Under the pieces are notes generated by a model that was given only the letters and a program-made list of their open reading frames with translations, was not told the origin of the DNA and did not search any database. From contig NZ_CAUPIY010000004.1 of the NCBI RefSeq assembly GCF_963511525.1, positions 62,001 through 126,000 of the forward strand: a DNA stretch of 64,000 nucleotides, in the 5' to 3' direction. Made by a program: the position numbers and the translations under genes. Source of the stretch: Mobiluncus sp963511525 (GTDB taxonomy: Bacteria; Actinomycetota; Actinomycetes; Actinomycetales; Actinomycetaceae). Positions 51,159-59,300 of this stretch are shown piece by piece. How positions within the stretch are numbered: the first letter of the stretch is position 1; each line of letters opens with the position of its first letter.

Positions 51159-52307
51159 TCAGAGCTGGTCAGCGATGCCCGCCAGCAGGGCTTCGAGGGC
51201 GGGGCGGAACGTCGGGGCATCCAGCAGCAGCGACACCGACACCACTGAGGCAAAAGGCATATCGAAAAAGTATCCCGGCTGCACGGTGATGCCCCGCTGG
51301 GCAATCAGCCCGGTGATGAGCGCGTCCTCGTCCACGTGGGCGGGAAATCGCAGCAGCGCGTTCCAGCCGCCTTCGGGTTCCAGCAGGCTCACGGTTCCGC
51401 TCGGCTCCGTGCGCACAAGGTCCCTCAAGGTGGCAAGGTTCTCGCGGCACCGTTGCCGGGTGGCGCGGGTCGCGGCGGGCACAGCGGCCAAGTATTGCCC
51501 CAAACGCTGGGCCAAAACATCGGAAAACGGCAGGTAGGCGTCCGCGATGACATCCAGGCGGGCGCAGGCCGCCGCCACGTCTGGCTCCGGCCCGGACACT
51601 TCCAGCCACGCGATTTTCAGCCCCGGGGCGCTCAAGTTTTTACTCATCCCGTCCAGGGCAAAGGTCAGCACTTCCGAAGTTCCCGCCAGGCGCTGGCGAT
51701 CGGCGGGTCGGGTGGGCGCGCCGGGCAGGTCGAAGTCAAAAAACACCTCATCAGCGATGAGCGCTACCCCGTGGTCCGCACAGTAGTTGAGGAGCCGCTG
51801 ACGATCCTCGTGATGTACATAAGAGCCGGTGGGATTGTTCGGATTGATAGCCACCACGGCGCTCACCGCCCCCAGATTGAGGTCGTCCAGTTCCCACCGG
51901 GATCCCACCCAGGTCAGGGGATAGAAATCGACCCCCACGTTTTCAAGCCCCGCGATCGTTTCTACCAGGGGGTATCCCGGGGTCGGGGCGGCGAGCCTCT
52001 CGCCGGGGTCACACGTCAACTTCGTCAACCACGCATAGCCCTGGGAAGTTGAACTTAATAGATACAGGTTTTGTGGATTAACCTCTCGACCGTCACGCTC
52101 CCCCAGCCAGGCGGCCAGCGCCTCTCGGGCTGCCCGAGGCCCCCGCGGGTCAGGTTCATAGGGCGGCAGGCCCGGTGTACCCAACCCCCAGCGGGTCGGA
52201 TTGGAATCCGCCAGATTTATTTTCAACGTGCCGTCGCGTCGGGCCGCGCGCTGGGCGACAGTCACGGCGTTCGGTTCGTTCAGTTCCACCCGGTGAGAAA
52301 ATTTCAC
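51159..52307 (-). CDS. PLP-dependent class I/II aminotransferase
   Basis: The Lys that binds PLP is in FALDGMSKNLSAPGLKIAWL; the coenzyme-pocket motif VVAINPNNPTGSYVHHEDRQ and VALIADEVFFDF are classic for fold type I. An amino acid or amine substrate cannot be named. The open frame continues upstream to 52403, but that extension spans the NrdR boxes of nrdD, so a start near 52307 (GTG) or 52292 (GTG) is preferred. Neither has ideal ribosome spacing. It is convergent with the kinase gene and divergent from nrdD. Confidence 0.85.
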   Translation of the reverse strand: MKFSHRVELNEPNAVTVAQRAARRDGTLKINLADSNPTRWGLGTPGLPPYEPDPRGPRAAREALAAWLGERDGREVNPQNLYLLSSTSQGYAWLTKLTCDPGERLAAPTPGYPLVETIAGLENVGVDFYPLTWVGSRWELDDLNLGAVSAVVAINPNNPTGSYVHHEDRQRLLNYCADHGVALIADEVFFDFDLPGAPTRPADRQRLAGTSEVLTFALDGMSKNLSAPGLKIAWLEVSGPEPDVAAACARLDVIADAYLPFSDVLAQRLGQYLAAVPAATRATRQRCRENLATLRDLVRTEPSGTVSLLEPEGGWNALLRFPAHVDEDALITGLIAQRGITVQPGYFFDMPFASVVSVSLLLDAPTFRPALEALLAGIADQL

Positions 52308-52367
52308 CCTCCTACGATACCGCGACACGCACAACGACGAATCGCCGTAGCCCACAGACCTGGGCAA

Positions 52368-52383
52368 ACACAATATGTAGTGG
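52368..52383. promoter_or_regulatory. NrdR box 1
   Basis: ACACAATATGTAGTGG matches the NrdR consensus (roughly ACACWATATATWGTGT). NrdR is an ATP/dATP-sensing repressor of ribonucleotide reductase genes. A second copy lies 32 bp downstream, the spacing of three helical turns typical for NrdR. Confidence 0.8.
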
Positions 52384-52399
52384 TAAAATTGAGCAACAC

Positions 52400-52440
52400 G
52401 CACAATATGTAGTTGATTTGGCGAAATACCTCCCTAGAGT
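52400..52440 (+). promoter_or_regulatory. NrdR box 2 with nrdD promoter
   Basis: GCACAATATGTAGTTG (52400-52415) is the second NrdR box. It overlaps the -35 region of a promoter TTGATT (52413-52418), 16 bases, TAGAGT (52435-52440). Binding there would block RNA polymerase. The nrdD start is 50 bp downstream. Confidence 0.75.
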
Positions 52441-52489
52441 AAATTCTTGTGTCCCCGATATTGGGAGATGAGGAGATGAAAGGAAAAAG

Positions 52490-54385
52490 ATGACTGCAAT
52501 GAAGCAAGAGACGACCCCCGTTTTTGAAACGAACCCGCGCCACCACACGGTTGACCCCATAGAGACAGTGGACGAATACCTGAGCCAGGCTGACTGGCGG
52601 GTTAACGCCAACGCCAACCAGGGCTACTCGGTCGGCGGCCTGATTTTGAACGCGGCGGGCAAGATGGTGGCCAACTACTGGCTGGACAAGATTTACCCCG
52701 CCGCGGCCGGTGCTGCCCACCGCGACGGCGACTTCCACATTCACGATTTGGATATGTTTGCCGGATACTGCGCCGGCTGGTCGCTAAAACAGCTGCTGCA
52801 GCAGGGTTTCAACGGAGTCAGCGGGGCCATTGCCTCCAATCCGCCGCGGCATTTCAGCTCGGCCTGCGGGCAAATCGTGAACTTCCTGGGCACGCTGCAA
52901 AACGAATGGGCCGGTGCCCAGGCGTTCTCTAGCTTCGACACCTATATGGCGCCTTTCGTCCGCTTGGACGACATGACGTATGCCGAGGTCAAGCAGTGCA
53001 TGCAGGAACTCATCTACAACCTGAACGTCCCCAGCCGCTGGGGCAGTCAATGTCCGTTCACGAACCTCACTTTTGACTGGACCTGCCCGCCCGACCTGCG
53101 CGACGAGGTGCCGCTCATCGGCGAGGAACTGTGCGACTTTGCTTATGGAGACCTGCAGGCCGAGATGGACATCATCAACCGCGCCTACATGGAGGTCATG
53201 ACCGAGGGGGACGCCGACGGACGCGTGTTCACTTTCCCCATTCCGACCTACAACATGACCAAGGATTTCGACTGGGATTCCCCGAACGCCAACCTGTTGT
53301 TTGAGATGACGGCAAAGTACGGGCTGCCCTATTTCCAGAACTTCATCAACTCGGAGCTGGACCCCGGCCAGATTCGCTCCATGTGCTGCCGGTTGCAGCT
53401 CGACCTGCGGGAACTGGTCAAGCGCGGTAACGGGCTGTTCGGTTCGGCGGAGCAAACCGGGTCTATCGGGGTGGTGACCATCAACTTGGCACGTCTGGGT
53501 TATCTGCACAAGGGCGACGAGGACGGTTTGCGCGCCCGCTTGCGTGAACTCATTGAGTTGGCTTCGGTGACTTTGGAACGTAAGCGCATCACCATCCAGT
53601 ACCACATGGACCACGGCTTGTTCCCCTACACGAAACGCTACCTGGGGAATCTGGACAACCACTTCTCGACCATCGGGGTCAACGGCATGAACGAGCTGAT
53701 CCGCAACTTCACCGACGATGCTTATGACATCACCGACCCGCGCGGACACGCCCTGGCGGCCCGTATCCTGGACGGGGTGCGCGACCAGATGGTGGAGCTG
53801 CAGGAATCTACCGGACATATGTACAACCTGGAGGCGACCCCGGCCGAGGGCACCACGTACCGCCTGGCGAAAGCTGACCGCAAACGCTTCGGAGACAAAA
53901 TCCTGCAGGCCGGCACGACCGAAAACCCCTACTACACGAACTCTTCGCAGCTGCCGGTCGGGTTCACCAACGACCCGTTCTTGGCCGAGGAACTGCAGGA
54001 GGAACTGCAGACCAAGTACACCGGCGGCACCGTGCTGCACCTGTACATGGGCGAGGCCGTGTCCAGCGCGGAAGCCTGCAAGCAGCTGGTACGCCGCTCG
54101 CTGACCACCTGGCGCACCCCCTACATCACCATCACGCCAACGTTTAGTATCTGCCCGACGCACGGCTATATTTCCGGCGAACACTTCACCTGTCCGCAAT
54201 GCGAAGCGAAGGGCCGGCACCAAGATTGCGAAGTGTGGACGCGGGTCATGGGCTACTTCCGTCCCGTCCAGTCCTTTAACATCGGCAAGAAAGGCGAGTT
54301 CGCTGAGCGGCAGTACTTCAACGAGTCGGCGGCTGCCTCCCACGGTGAGCTGCACTCTCGCTTGGCGGAAGCGGCCTTGGTTTAG
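52490..54385 (+). CDS. nrdD: Anaerobic ribonucleoside-triphosphate reductase NrdD
   Basis: NrdD reduces ribonucleoside triphosphates in strict absence of oxygen, using a glycyl radical. The radical glycine is Gly588 in RVMGYFRPV; a Cys/His zinc site lies just before (ICPTHGYISGEHF, CPQC). Active-site cysteines are in SMCCRLQLD. At 631 residues it starts almost directly with the catalytic barrel (VDEYLSQADWRVNANANQ), with no N-terminal ATP-cone, so dATP feedback through that domain is absent. The ribosome site is AAAGGAAAAAG. NrdR boxes precede it; the activase nrdG is 0.9 kb downstream with a lipoprotein gene between. Confidence 0.96.
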   Translation: MTAMKQETTPVFETNPRHHTVDPIETVDEYLSQADWRVNANANQGYSVGGLILNAAGKMVANYWLDKIYPAAAGAAHRDGDFHIHDLDMFAGYCAGWSLKQLLQQGFNGVSGAIASNPPRHFSSACGQIVNFLGTLQNEWAGAQAFSSFDTYMAPFVRLDDMTYAEVKQCMQELIYNLNVPSRWGSQCPFTNLTFDWTCPPDLRDEVPLIGEELCDFAYGDLQAEMDIINRAYMEVMTEGDADGRVFTFPIPTYNMTKDFDWDSPNANLLFEMTAKYGLPYFQNFINSELDPGQIRSMCCRLQLDLRELVKRGNGLFGSAEQTGSIGVVTINLARLGYLHKGDEDGLRARLRELIELASVTLERKRITIQYHMDHGLFPYTKRYLGNLDNHFSTIGVNGMNELIRNFTDDAYDITDPRGHALAARILDGVRDQMVELQESTGHMYNLEATPAEGTTYRLAKADRKRFGDKILQAGTTENPYYTNSSQLPVGFTNDPFLAEELQEELQTKYTGGTVLHLYMGEAVSSAEACKQLVRRSLTTWRTPYITITPTFSICPTHGYISGEHFTCPQCEAKGRHQDCEVWTRVMGYFRPVQSFNIGKKGEFAERQYFNESAAASHGELHSRLAEAALV

Positions 54386-54433
54386 GGACAGATTTACCAC
54401 CCTCGTGGTTTCACAAGGGTCGTGGGTCGACCG

Positions 54434-54472
54434 GGTTCGCGGGTGACAGTTTTCGCACGCCACCCGCGAACC
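54434..54472 (+). terminator. Terminator after nrdD
   Basis: GGTTCGCGGGTG (54434-54445) and CACCCGCGAACC (54461-54472) are perfect 12-bp arms with a 15-nt loop, followed by GAGATTTT. It lies about 50 bp after the nrdD stop. Confidence 0.7.
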
Positions 54473-54490
54473 GAGATTTTCCGTACTTTT

Positions 54491-54524
54491 GGGTGATTAC
54501 AAGCCTTAACCGTTTGCCTAGGCT
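54491..54524 (+). promoter_or_regulatory. GGGTG-N23-TAGGCT promoter, site C
   Basis: TTTTGGGTG (GGGTG at 54491-54495) is followed by TAGGCT (54519-54524) at the same 28-bp offset as sites A and B. The left CACCC half is degenerate here (CGTAC). The -35 position reads ATTACA. The lipoprotein gene starts 55 bp beyond the -10. Confidence 0.5.
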
Positions 54525-54579
54525 GTTTATCAATCCGGGGCAACCAGCCCCCTCAGCCTGACAAATGGAAGGAAAACTC

Positions 54580-55212
54580 ATGAAAAAGTTACTTGCGTTG
54601 ACGGGTGCGTTCGCCCTGGCCCTGAGCCTGTCCGCCTGCGGCGGTGGGGACGAGAAACCCACTGCGGACGCCAAAGCCCCCACCACGGAAGCTCCGTCCG
54701 AGGCGCCCGCTGCTGATCAGAAAACCGGCCTGATTTCCACCACCGAGGACGTGGCCATACCTGACCAAGAAGAAGCTGAGGAAAAAGTCAACGATGCGGA
54801 CGCATTGGAAGACAAGTGGGAAGCGGAAGGCGAAGCGTTCGCGGAAGGAAAGGGAATCGAGAACACCAGTTCCCACGTTTCGCCAACTTTTGCCAATTTC
54901 GATAAAGACAAAATCTCTAGCTACCGACTGTACCTAAACGCTAATGACGATTGGAAGACCGGAGACAAGGTCAAGGTCACTTTCTATTGTCAGACTGTTA
55001 AACCCGCGAATATCAAAGTGTGGATTGCTCCGCAGATTGAGGACGCAGGCGACGATCAACCAGGTCAACTCAGCGAAGTCGCTTGCGGTGTGGACAGCCC
55101 AGCCGAAGCCACTTGGGAATACACCTTGCCAGCGGATTCATCTAACCTGATGTTCGTGCAATATCAAGTCCCGATTGAAGGTTTCATGATTACCGACTAC
55201 GAAAGAATCTAA
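54580..55212 (+). CDS. Small lipoprotein of unknown function
   Basis: A 210-residue protein with a lipoprotein signal (KKLLALTGAFALALSLSAC, lipobox LSAC). The mature part starts with a Gly/Asp/Ala/Thr-rich linker, then a Glu/Asp-rich helix, and a beta-rich C-terminal domain with YRLYLNANDDWKTGDKVKV. The ATG at 54580 has GGAAGGA seven bases upstream. It lies between nrdD and nrdG but has its own promoter (site C) and terminator, so it is not necessarily part of the reductase system. No family recognised. Confidence 0.75.
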   Translation: MKKLLALTGAFALALSLSACGGGDEKPTADAKAPTTEAPSEAPAADQKTGLISTTEDVAIPDQEEAEEKVNDADALEDKWEAEGEAFAEGKGIENTSSHVSPTFANFDKDKISSYRLYLNANDDWKTGDKVKVTFYCQTVKPANIKVWIAPQIEDAGDDQPGQLSEVACGVDSPAEATWEYTLPADSSNLMFVQYQVPIEGFMITDYERI

Positions 55213-55223
55213 GTTTATAGCTT

Positions 55224-55260
55224 CCGGGAGGCCCCATCTCGGGGCTTCCCGGGCATTTTT
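55224..55260 (+). terminator. Terminator after the lipoprotein gene
   Basis: CCGGGAGGCCCC (55224-55235) pairs with GGGGCTTCCCGG (55241-55252), with one G-U pair and a 5-nt loop, followed by GCATTTTT. It ends 23 bases before the nrdG start, a classic intrinsic terminator, so nrdG may depend on read-through. Confidence 0.88.
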
Positions 55261-55283
55261 AGCAACGATTAGAAAGACCCATC

Positions 55284-56090
55284 GTGAACACAGGCTGCAT
55301 TGATGACCAGAATGAAACCGATTGCCCGCTCACGGGTTTGGTTATCGCCGGAGTGACACCGTTTTCTACGGTGGATTGGCCGGGAAAACTGGTCGCCAGC
55401 GTGTTCCTGCAAGGATGCCCCTGGAACTGCGGATATTGCCAAAATTTTGCCATCATTGACCCGCGGACACCCGCCGGTTACGAGGAGGCGGACCTGTGGG
55501 AGCTGCTGGGGCGGCGGCGCGGTCTGCTCGACGGGGTCGTGTTTTCCGGCGGGGAGCCGACTCGCCAGGCGGCGCTGGTGCCCGCCGCCCGGCAGGCGCG
55601 TGACCTTGGTTTTTTGGTGGGGTTGCACACCGGAGGGGCCTATCCGCAGCGTCTGGCGCAGCTGCTGGACGCCGGGTTGCTCGACTGGGTCGGCTTGGAC
55701 GTGAAAGGCCTGGCCCAAAACTATCCCCAAGTGGTGGGCCGTGCACAAGCCCGTCAGGCCGGCACGGACGCTTGGCGGGCGCTGGACCTGGTGTTGGCGG
55801 CACACCGGGCCGGAACCCTGCCGGATTACGAGGTGCGCGTCACCGCCTATCCCGGCACTGACGCGGGCGACACGAATCCGTCGGCCCTCCCCGCTTTGGC
55901 ACGTGCCCTGCACGAGCGCGGGGTGGAACGCTTAGCGCTGCAGCAGGCTCGCCCCGACGGTACGCGCCCGGAATTTCAAAAGCTTTGTGCACGGGATCAA
56001 AGCAAATCTTTTGCGACTGACTTGGCGACCCAGGCTGGTGAGCTGAAGGCAATGTTTACGCATTTTGAGTTTCGCGGTTCCGCCGGCTGA
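55284..56090 (+). CDS. nrdG: Anaerobic ribonucleotide reductase activating enzyme NrdG
   Basis: A radical-SAM activase that makes the glycyl radical on NrdD. The iron-sulfur motif is CPWNCGYC (Cys45, Cys49, Cys52), with the SAM-contacting FSGGEPTRQ and VGLDVKGLAQN following. At 268 residues it is longer than Escherichia NrdG (154) and resembles the larger actinobacterial and Firmicute type. The start is a GTG with a weak GAAAG ribosome site. A strong terminator 23 bp upstream means its own promoter or read-through must be used. Confidence 0.9.
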   Translation: MNTGCIDDQNETDCPLTGLVIAGVTPFSTVDWPGKLVASVFLQGCPWNCGYCQNFAIIDPRTPAGYEEADLWELLGRRRGLLDGVVFSGGEPTRQAALVPAARQARDLGFLVGLHTGGAYPQRLAQLLDAGLLDWVGLDVKGLAQNYPQVVGRAQARQAGTDAWRALDLVLAAHRAGTLPDYEVRVTAYPGTDAGDTNPSALPALARALHERGVERLALQQARPDGTRPEFQKLCARDQSKSFATDLATQAGELKAMFTHFEFRGSAG

Positions 56091-56155
56091 CCCCACAGCC
56101 CATAAAAACCACAAGTTACAGGTGGAAAGACGCGAATTTGTGGAATAATAACCGT

Positions 56156-57367
56156 ATGGATGAACTGCGTGCCAAAGCTAGTGACCCGTCTACTCCCGGT
56201 TTGGATTTACAACAGCTGGCGACCAATGCGGAACTGCGTCCGTTGATAGCGAAGAACCCCGCGGCCTACACCGGCCTGCTCGACTGGCTCGTGAACAAGA
56301 ATGAGCCCGAAGTACTCGCTGCCCTGCGTGAGCGCCAGGCCGCTTTTGAAGCTGGCCAGACGATGCCCATGCCTTCCCTCCCGATTCCCGGTCTGTCAGC
56401 AGCACCGACCCCCAGCGAATCGGCAACCCCCGCAACTCCCTCGACAGTCACCCCTGCTGAAACCGCCGCACAGCAACCGAAAACCACTACGACGCCCGGC
56501 TCCGAAGCTGCCCCCGCCACCGGGGAAACCCCTTACGTGAACCCCAACCGAACCTCCATACTGGGACAAAACCCTGCGGAAACCACCGTACTACCCCCGC
56601 AGAGTACCCCCGTATCCTCCCCCTCCGGCCTGCCCCCGTCCTATCCGCCCAATGCGGCGCCAAGCCAGGGCGCGGGGATGGGTAGCTATGGCACCGTACC
56701 TCCGGGCGTGGCACAGACCCAGTACATGGCCCCCGTCACCGGCAATATCCCGGTGATGAATCCAACCCCGACCCCTTACACGCCGATGGCTGCGAAGCCG
56801 AAATCCAACACCGGTTTATGGGTCATTTTCTCAGTTTTGCTCGTTGCTGTAATCGGCATGATTATTGCGATAGTTTTGGTGATCACCGGAGCTATTGGGG
56901 GCGGCTACGACCAGTCTGCCGCGGCTTCCCCGAACGCCGCCGGCGATACCGCAGGCAATACTTCCGCGGGCAACAGCGAATCCCCACGCCAGACGGTGGC
57001 TCCTGCACCGGCCGGCGCCCAAAATATCCAGTCTTTTGTCACCGAAACCGGGGACTCCACCTGCCAGGTAAACGGCGATGAACTCGTTTGTCAGGTGCGT
57101 AACCTGGTCAGCCCGGTGGGGGGCTGCGATATCTATTTCGAATCTTTGGTCATCAGCATGAAAGACGGCGACCCGTCGACCTCTTGCCAGTCCAATGCTG
57201 ATTACACCACCAGCGGCTCGGTGATTCCTCACGAGACAGCCATTACCTACGGCGATTTTGCCTGCCAATCGACCTACAACGGTACTGGATGTTGGAACAC
57301 GGTAACCGGTAAAGGCTTCTTTTTTGCCAAACAGGACTACCACCAACAGAACGCCACTGGGAACTAA
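56156..57367 (+). CDS. Membrane protein with LRV-like N-terminus and secreted C-terminal domain
   Basis: A 403-residue protein. Residues 1-65 (GLDLQQLATNAELRPLIAKN and LDWLVNKNEPEVLAALRER) look like the short helical LRV repeat found at the N-terminus of many actinobacterial proteins. A Pro/Thr/Ser-rich linker runs to about 215. One membrane helix (LWVIFSVLLVAVIGMIIAIV) is followed by a Cys-rich outer domain of about 150 residues. An upstream TTG would add six residues. It probably forms a unit with the amidase gene that follows 21 bp later. Function unknown. Confidence 0.7.
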   Translation: MDELRAKASDPSTPGLDLQQLATNAELRPLIAKNPAAYTGLLDWLVNKNEPEVLAALRERQAAFEAGQTMPMPSLPIPGLSAAPTPSESATPATPSTVTPAETAAQQPKTTTTPGSEAAPATGETPYVNPNRTSILGQNPAETTVLPPQSTPVSSPSGLPPSYPPNAAPSQGAGMGSYGTVPPGVAQTQYMAPVTGNIPVMNPTPTPYTPMAAKPKSNTGLWVIFSVLLVAVIGMIIAIVLVITGAIGGGYDQSAAASPNAAGDTAGNTSAGNSESPRQTVAPAPAGAQNIQSFVTETGDSTCQVNGDELVCQVRNLVSPVGGCDIYFESLVISMKDGDPSTSCQSNADYTTSGSVIPHETAITYGDFACQSTYNGTGCWNTVTGKGFFFAKQDYHQQNATGN

Positions 57368-57388
57368 CTCATCAGTAACAGGAGCGAT

Positions 57389-59233
57389 ATGCCCAACTGG
57401 GAGGAATTCGACACCTGGGAACCAACCCAGGATTACCCCACTGCACCTCCGGCACGTTCCTCCTCACTGGGTAAGCCGCCCAGCCGCCGCTTGCCCCCAG
57501 CCTCGGATTCCGAGCGCAACCTCGACCGTAACCCTGCGGATGCCAACGCTGCCAGCTTTTTTGAAGAATTTTCCGCCGCCGCCGAAGCAGCTGGCGCGGC
57601 CAGCGCCAGCCAGCTGCCCCAGCTTCCCTACGGGGATAATCCGGGGATTGCCGCCCTGCTGGCCAATGCCCAAAACATGCTGAATGCGGATGGTCCCCAA
57701 CACCAAGATCCTCCCTTTTCCCGGTCTGACGCTGCGGACACCCCGGATTTTCCAGCCGCGGAAATCCCGGAAGCGATGCGTGAGGATTTCGACACCCAAC
57801 TGGCTCCGGGGGAGCCCGCTGTTCCCACTGCGCAACCGCCCCGAACCAGGAGTTCAACAGGACGGGGGCGCAAACCCGCACAGCGCCGACCCGAACCGGT
57901 CCATTCCGAAGGGTGGAAATCTTTGGTGTCCGGATGGGACGACCTGGGCGCGACCAGTGCCGCAGCCGCGACACCACCCAGTGCGGACGCCCTGGGGACA
58001 GGCACAGATTCTCTCAGCAGCGCGCCGCAGCGGACTTCCAAACGCGCCGCGGCACACCCGGATGTGGATTGGGAACATCTCCAATCGGTCTCGCCGCGCA
58101 CTCCTCAGAGGGCCTCGGGCGCCCCACCTACGCGAGCGGAGTTGTCCGAGCCGCGGTGGAAGTCCCTCACCGCCCAGACACCGGAAGGGCCCTCCAAGTT
58201 ACGGCTGCGCCGGGTGGGGACGGGAACCCCCGAGCCGCGGCCAAGCGACGGGATTTCGCCGCTGGTGCTGCTGGCCGGGGGGATTATCCTGTCCCTGGTT
58301 AGCGTGGGCATAGGAGTGAGCGCCGGAATGAACCTGGTGCCGCGTCCCACCGTGACCGTCACGGCTACCCCCAGCGACTTTGCCAAACCGAACCCGAACA
58401 ATCCTGATTCCATCGGAAACGCGGGACCGTCCGAGAACCCTGATGCCGGCGCTGCCGGGGGTCTGAAGGGGCTGAAAATCGTCCTCGATCCGGGACACAA
58501 TGGCGGTAACGCCGCAGCTTGGCAGCAAATCGGGGCGAATGTTCCCGATGGGCGCGGTGGGCAAAAACCCTGCAACACGACCGGTACCGCTACCGCTGAC
58601 GGCTACACCGAACACGAGTTCAACTGGAAGATTGCGAACGCCCTAAAGACCAAGTTGGAGGCCGAAGGCGCCACCGTGTTCCTGACGCGCGACTCGGATG
58701 CGGGGGTGGGGCCATGCGTGGATGCACGTGGCCAGTTTGCGCAAAAGGTCGGGGCTGACGTGATGGTTTCCCTCCACGCCAACGGCACCACGGACACGGC
58801 TCAGCACGGATTCTTCGTGATGATTTCCGAGCCGCCACTAAACGAGGCACAAAAGCAGCCTTCCTCCGATTTGGCCACCAAAATGGTCAAGGCTCTGCAG
58901 GAGGGGGGATTCGCGCCCCAGTCCGGGGGGTCCATCAGCAGCGGGGTGTGGAAACGTTCCGATTTGGCGACGCTGAATTTTTCTGAAGTGCCCGCCGCGA
59001 TGGTGGAGCTCGGCGAGATGCGCAACCCCGCTGATGCCGCCCTCATGAAGTCGGATACCGGTCAGGAACGCTACGCCCAATCCTTGTTCGATGGTCTGAA
59101 AGCGTGGGCAGAGGCGAGCCGACCGGCTGCCAGCCCTACCACGGCGGCTTCTCCCACGGTTTCACCGGCCGCCCCGCAGCAGTCTCCCGCCGCGGAGTCT
59201 GCCTCCCCGGCCGCCCCCACGGGCGGACAGTAG
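57389..59233 (+). CDS. N-acetylmuramoyl-L-alanine amidase with long cytoplasmic arm
   Basis: The C-terminal 210 residues are an Amidase_3 domain cutting the muramoyl-L-Ala bond. Zinc ligands are His370 in LDPGHNGG, Glu408 in YTEHEFNW and His463 in SLHANG. A conserved Glu lies in VELGEM. A single membrane helix at residues 290-312 (VLLAGGIILSLVSVGIGVSA) separates it from a 289-residue N-terminal arm that is Pro/Ser/Arg-rich and should be cytoplasmic. The tail is Ala/Pro-rich. This type-II topology with a long inner arm suggests tethering to a division or elongation complex, which is an inference. Confidence 0.87.
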   Translation: MPNWEEFDTWEPTQDYPTAPPARSSSLGKPPSRRLPPASDSERNLDRNPADANAASFFEEFSAAAEAAGAASASQLPQLPYGDNPGIAALLANAQNMLNADGPQHQDPPFSRSDAADTPDFPAAEIPEAMREDFDTQLAPGEPAVPTAQPPRTRSSTGRGRKPAQRRPEPVHSEGWKSLVSGWDDLGATSAAAATPPSADALGTGTDSLSSAPQRTSKRAAAHPDVDWEHLQSVSPRTPQRASGAPPTRAELSEPRWKSLTAQTPEGPSKLRLRRVGTGTPEPRPSDGISPLVLLAGGIILSLVSVGIGVSAGMNLVPRPTVTVTATPSDFAKPNPNNPDSIGNAGPSENPDAGAAGGLKGLKIVLDPGHNGGNAAAWQQIGANVPDGRGGQKPCNTTGTATADGYTEHEFNWKIANALKTKLEAEGATVFLTRDSDAGVGPCVDARGQFAQKVGADVMVSLHANGTTDTAQHGFFVMISEPPLNEAQKQPSSDLATKMVKALQEGGFAPQSGGSISSGVWKRSDLATLNFSEVPAAMVELGEMRNPADAALMKSDTGQERYAQSLFDGLKAWAEASRPAASPTTAASPTVSPAAPQQSPAAESASPAAPTGGQ

Positions 59234-59300
59234 CCGCCCGGCGGTATACCGGGCTTCCGCTATGCTTGACTAAAGGAAGTATTTGGAAATATGAGGGACA

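Noticed and set aside
52784..54463. 559-codon minus-strand open frame opposite nrdD
   Set aside because: Shadow of nrdD; low-complexity Val/His/Gln-rich sequence with no recognisable domain.
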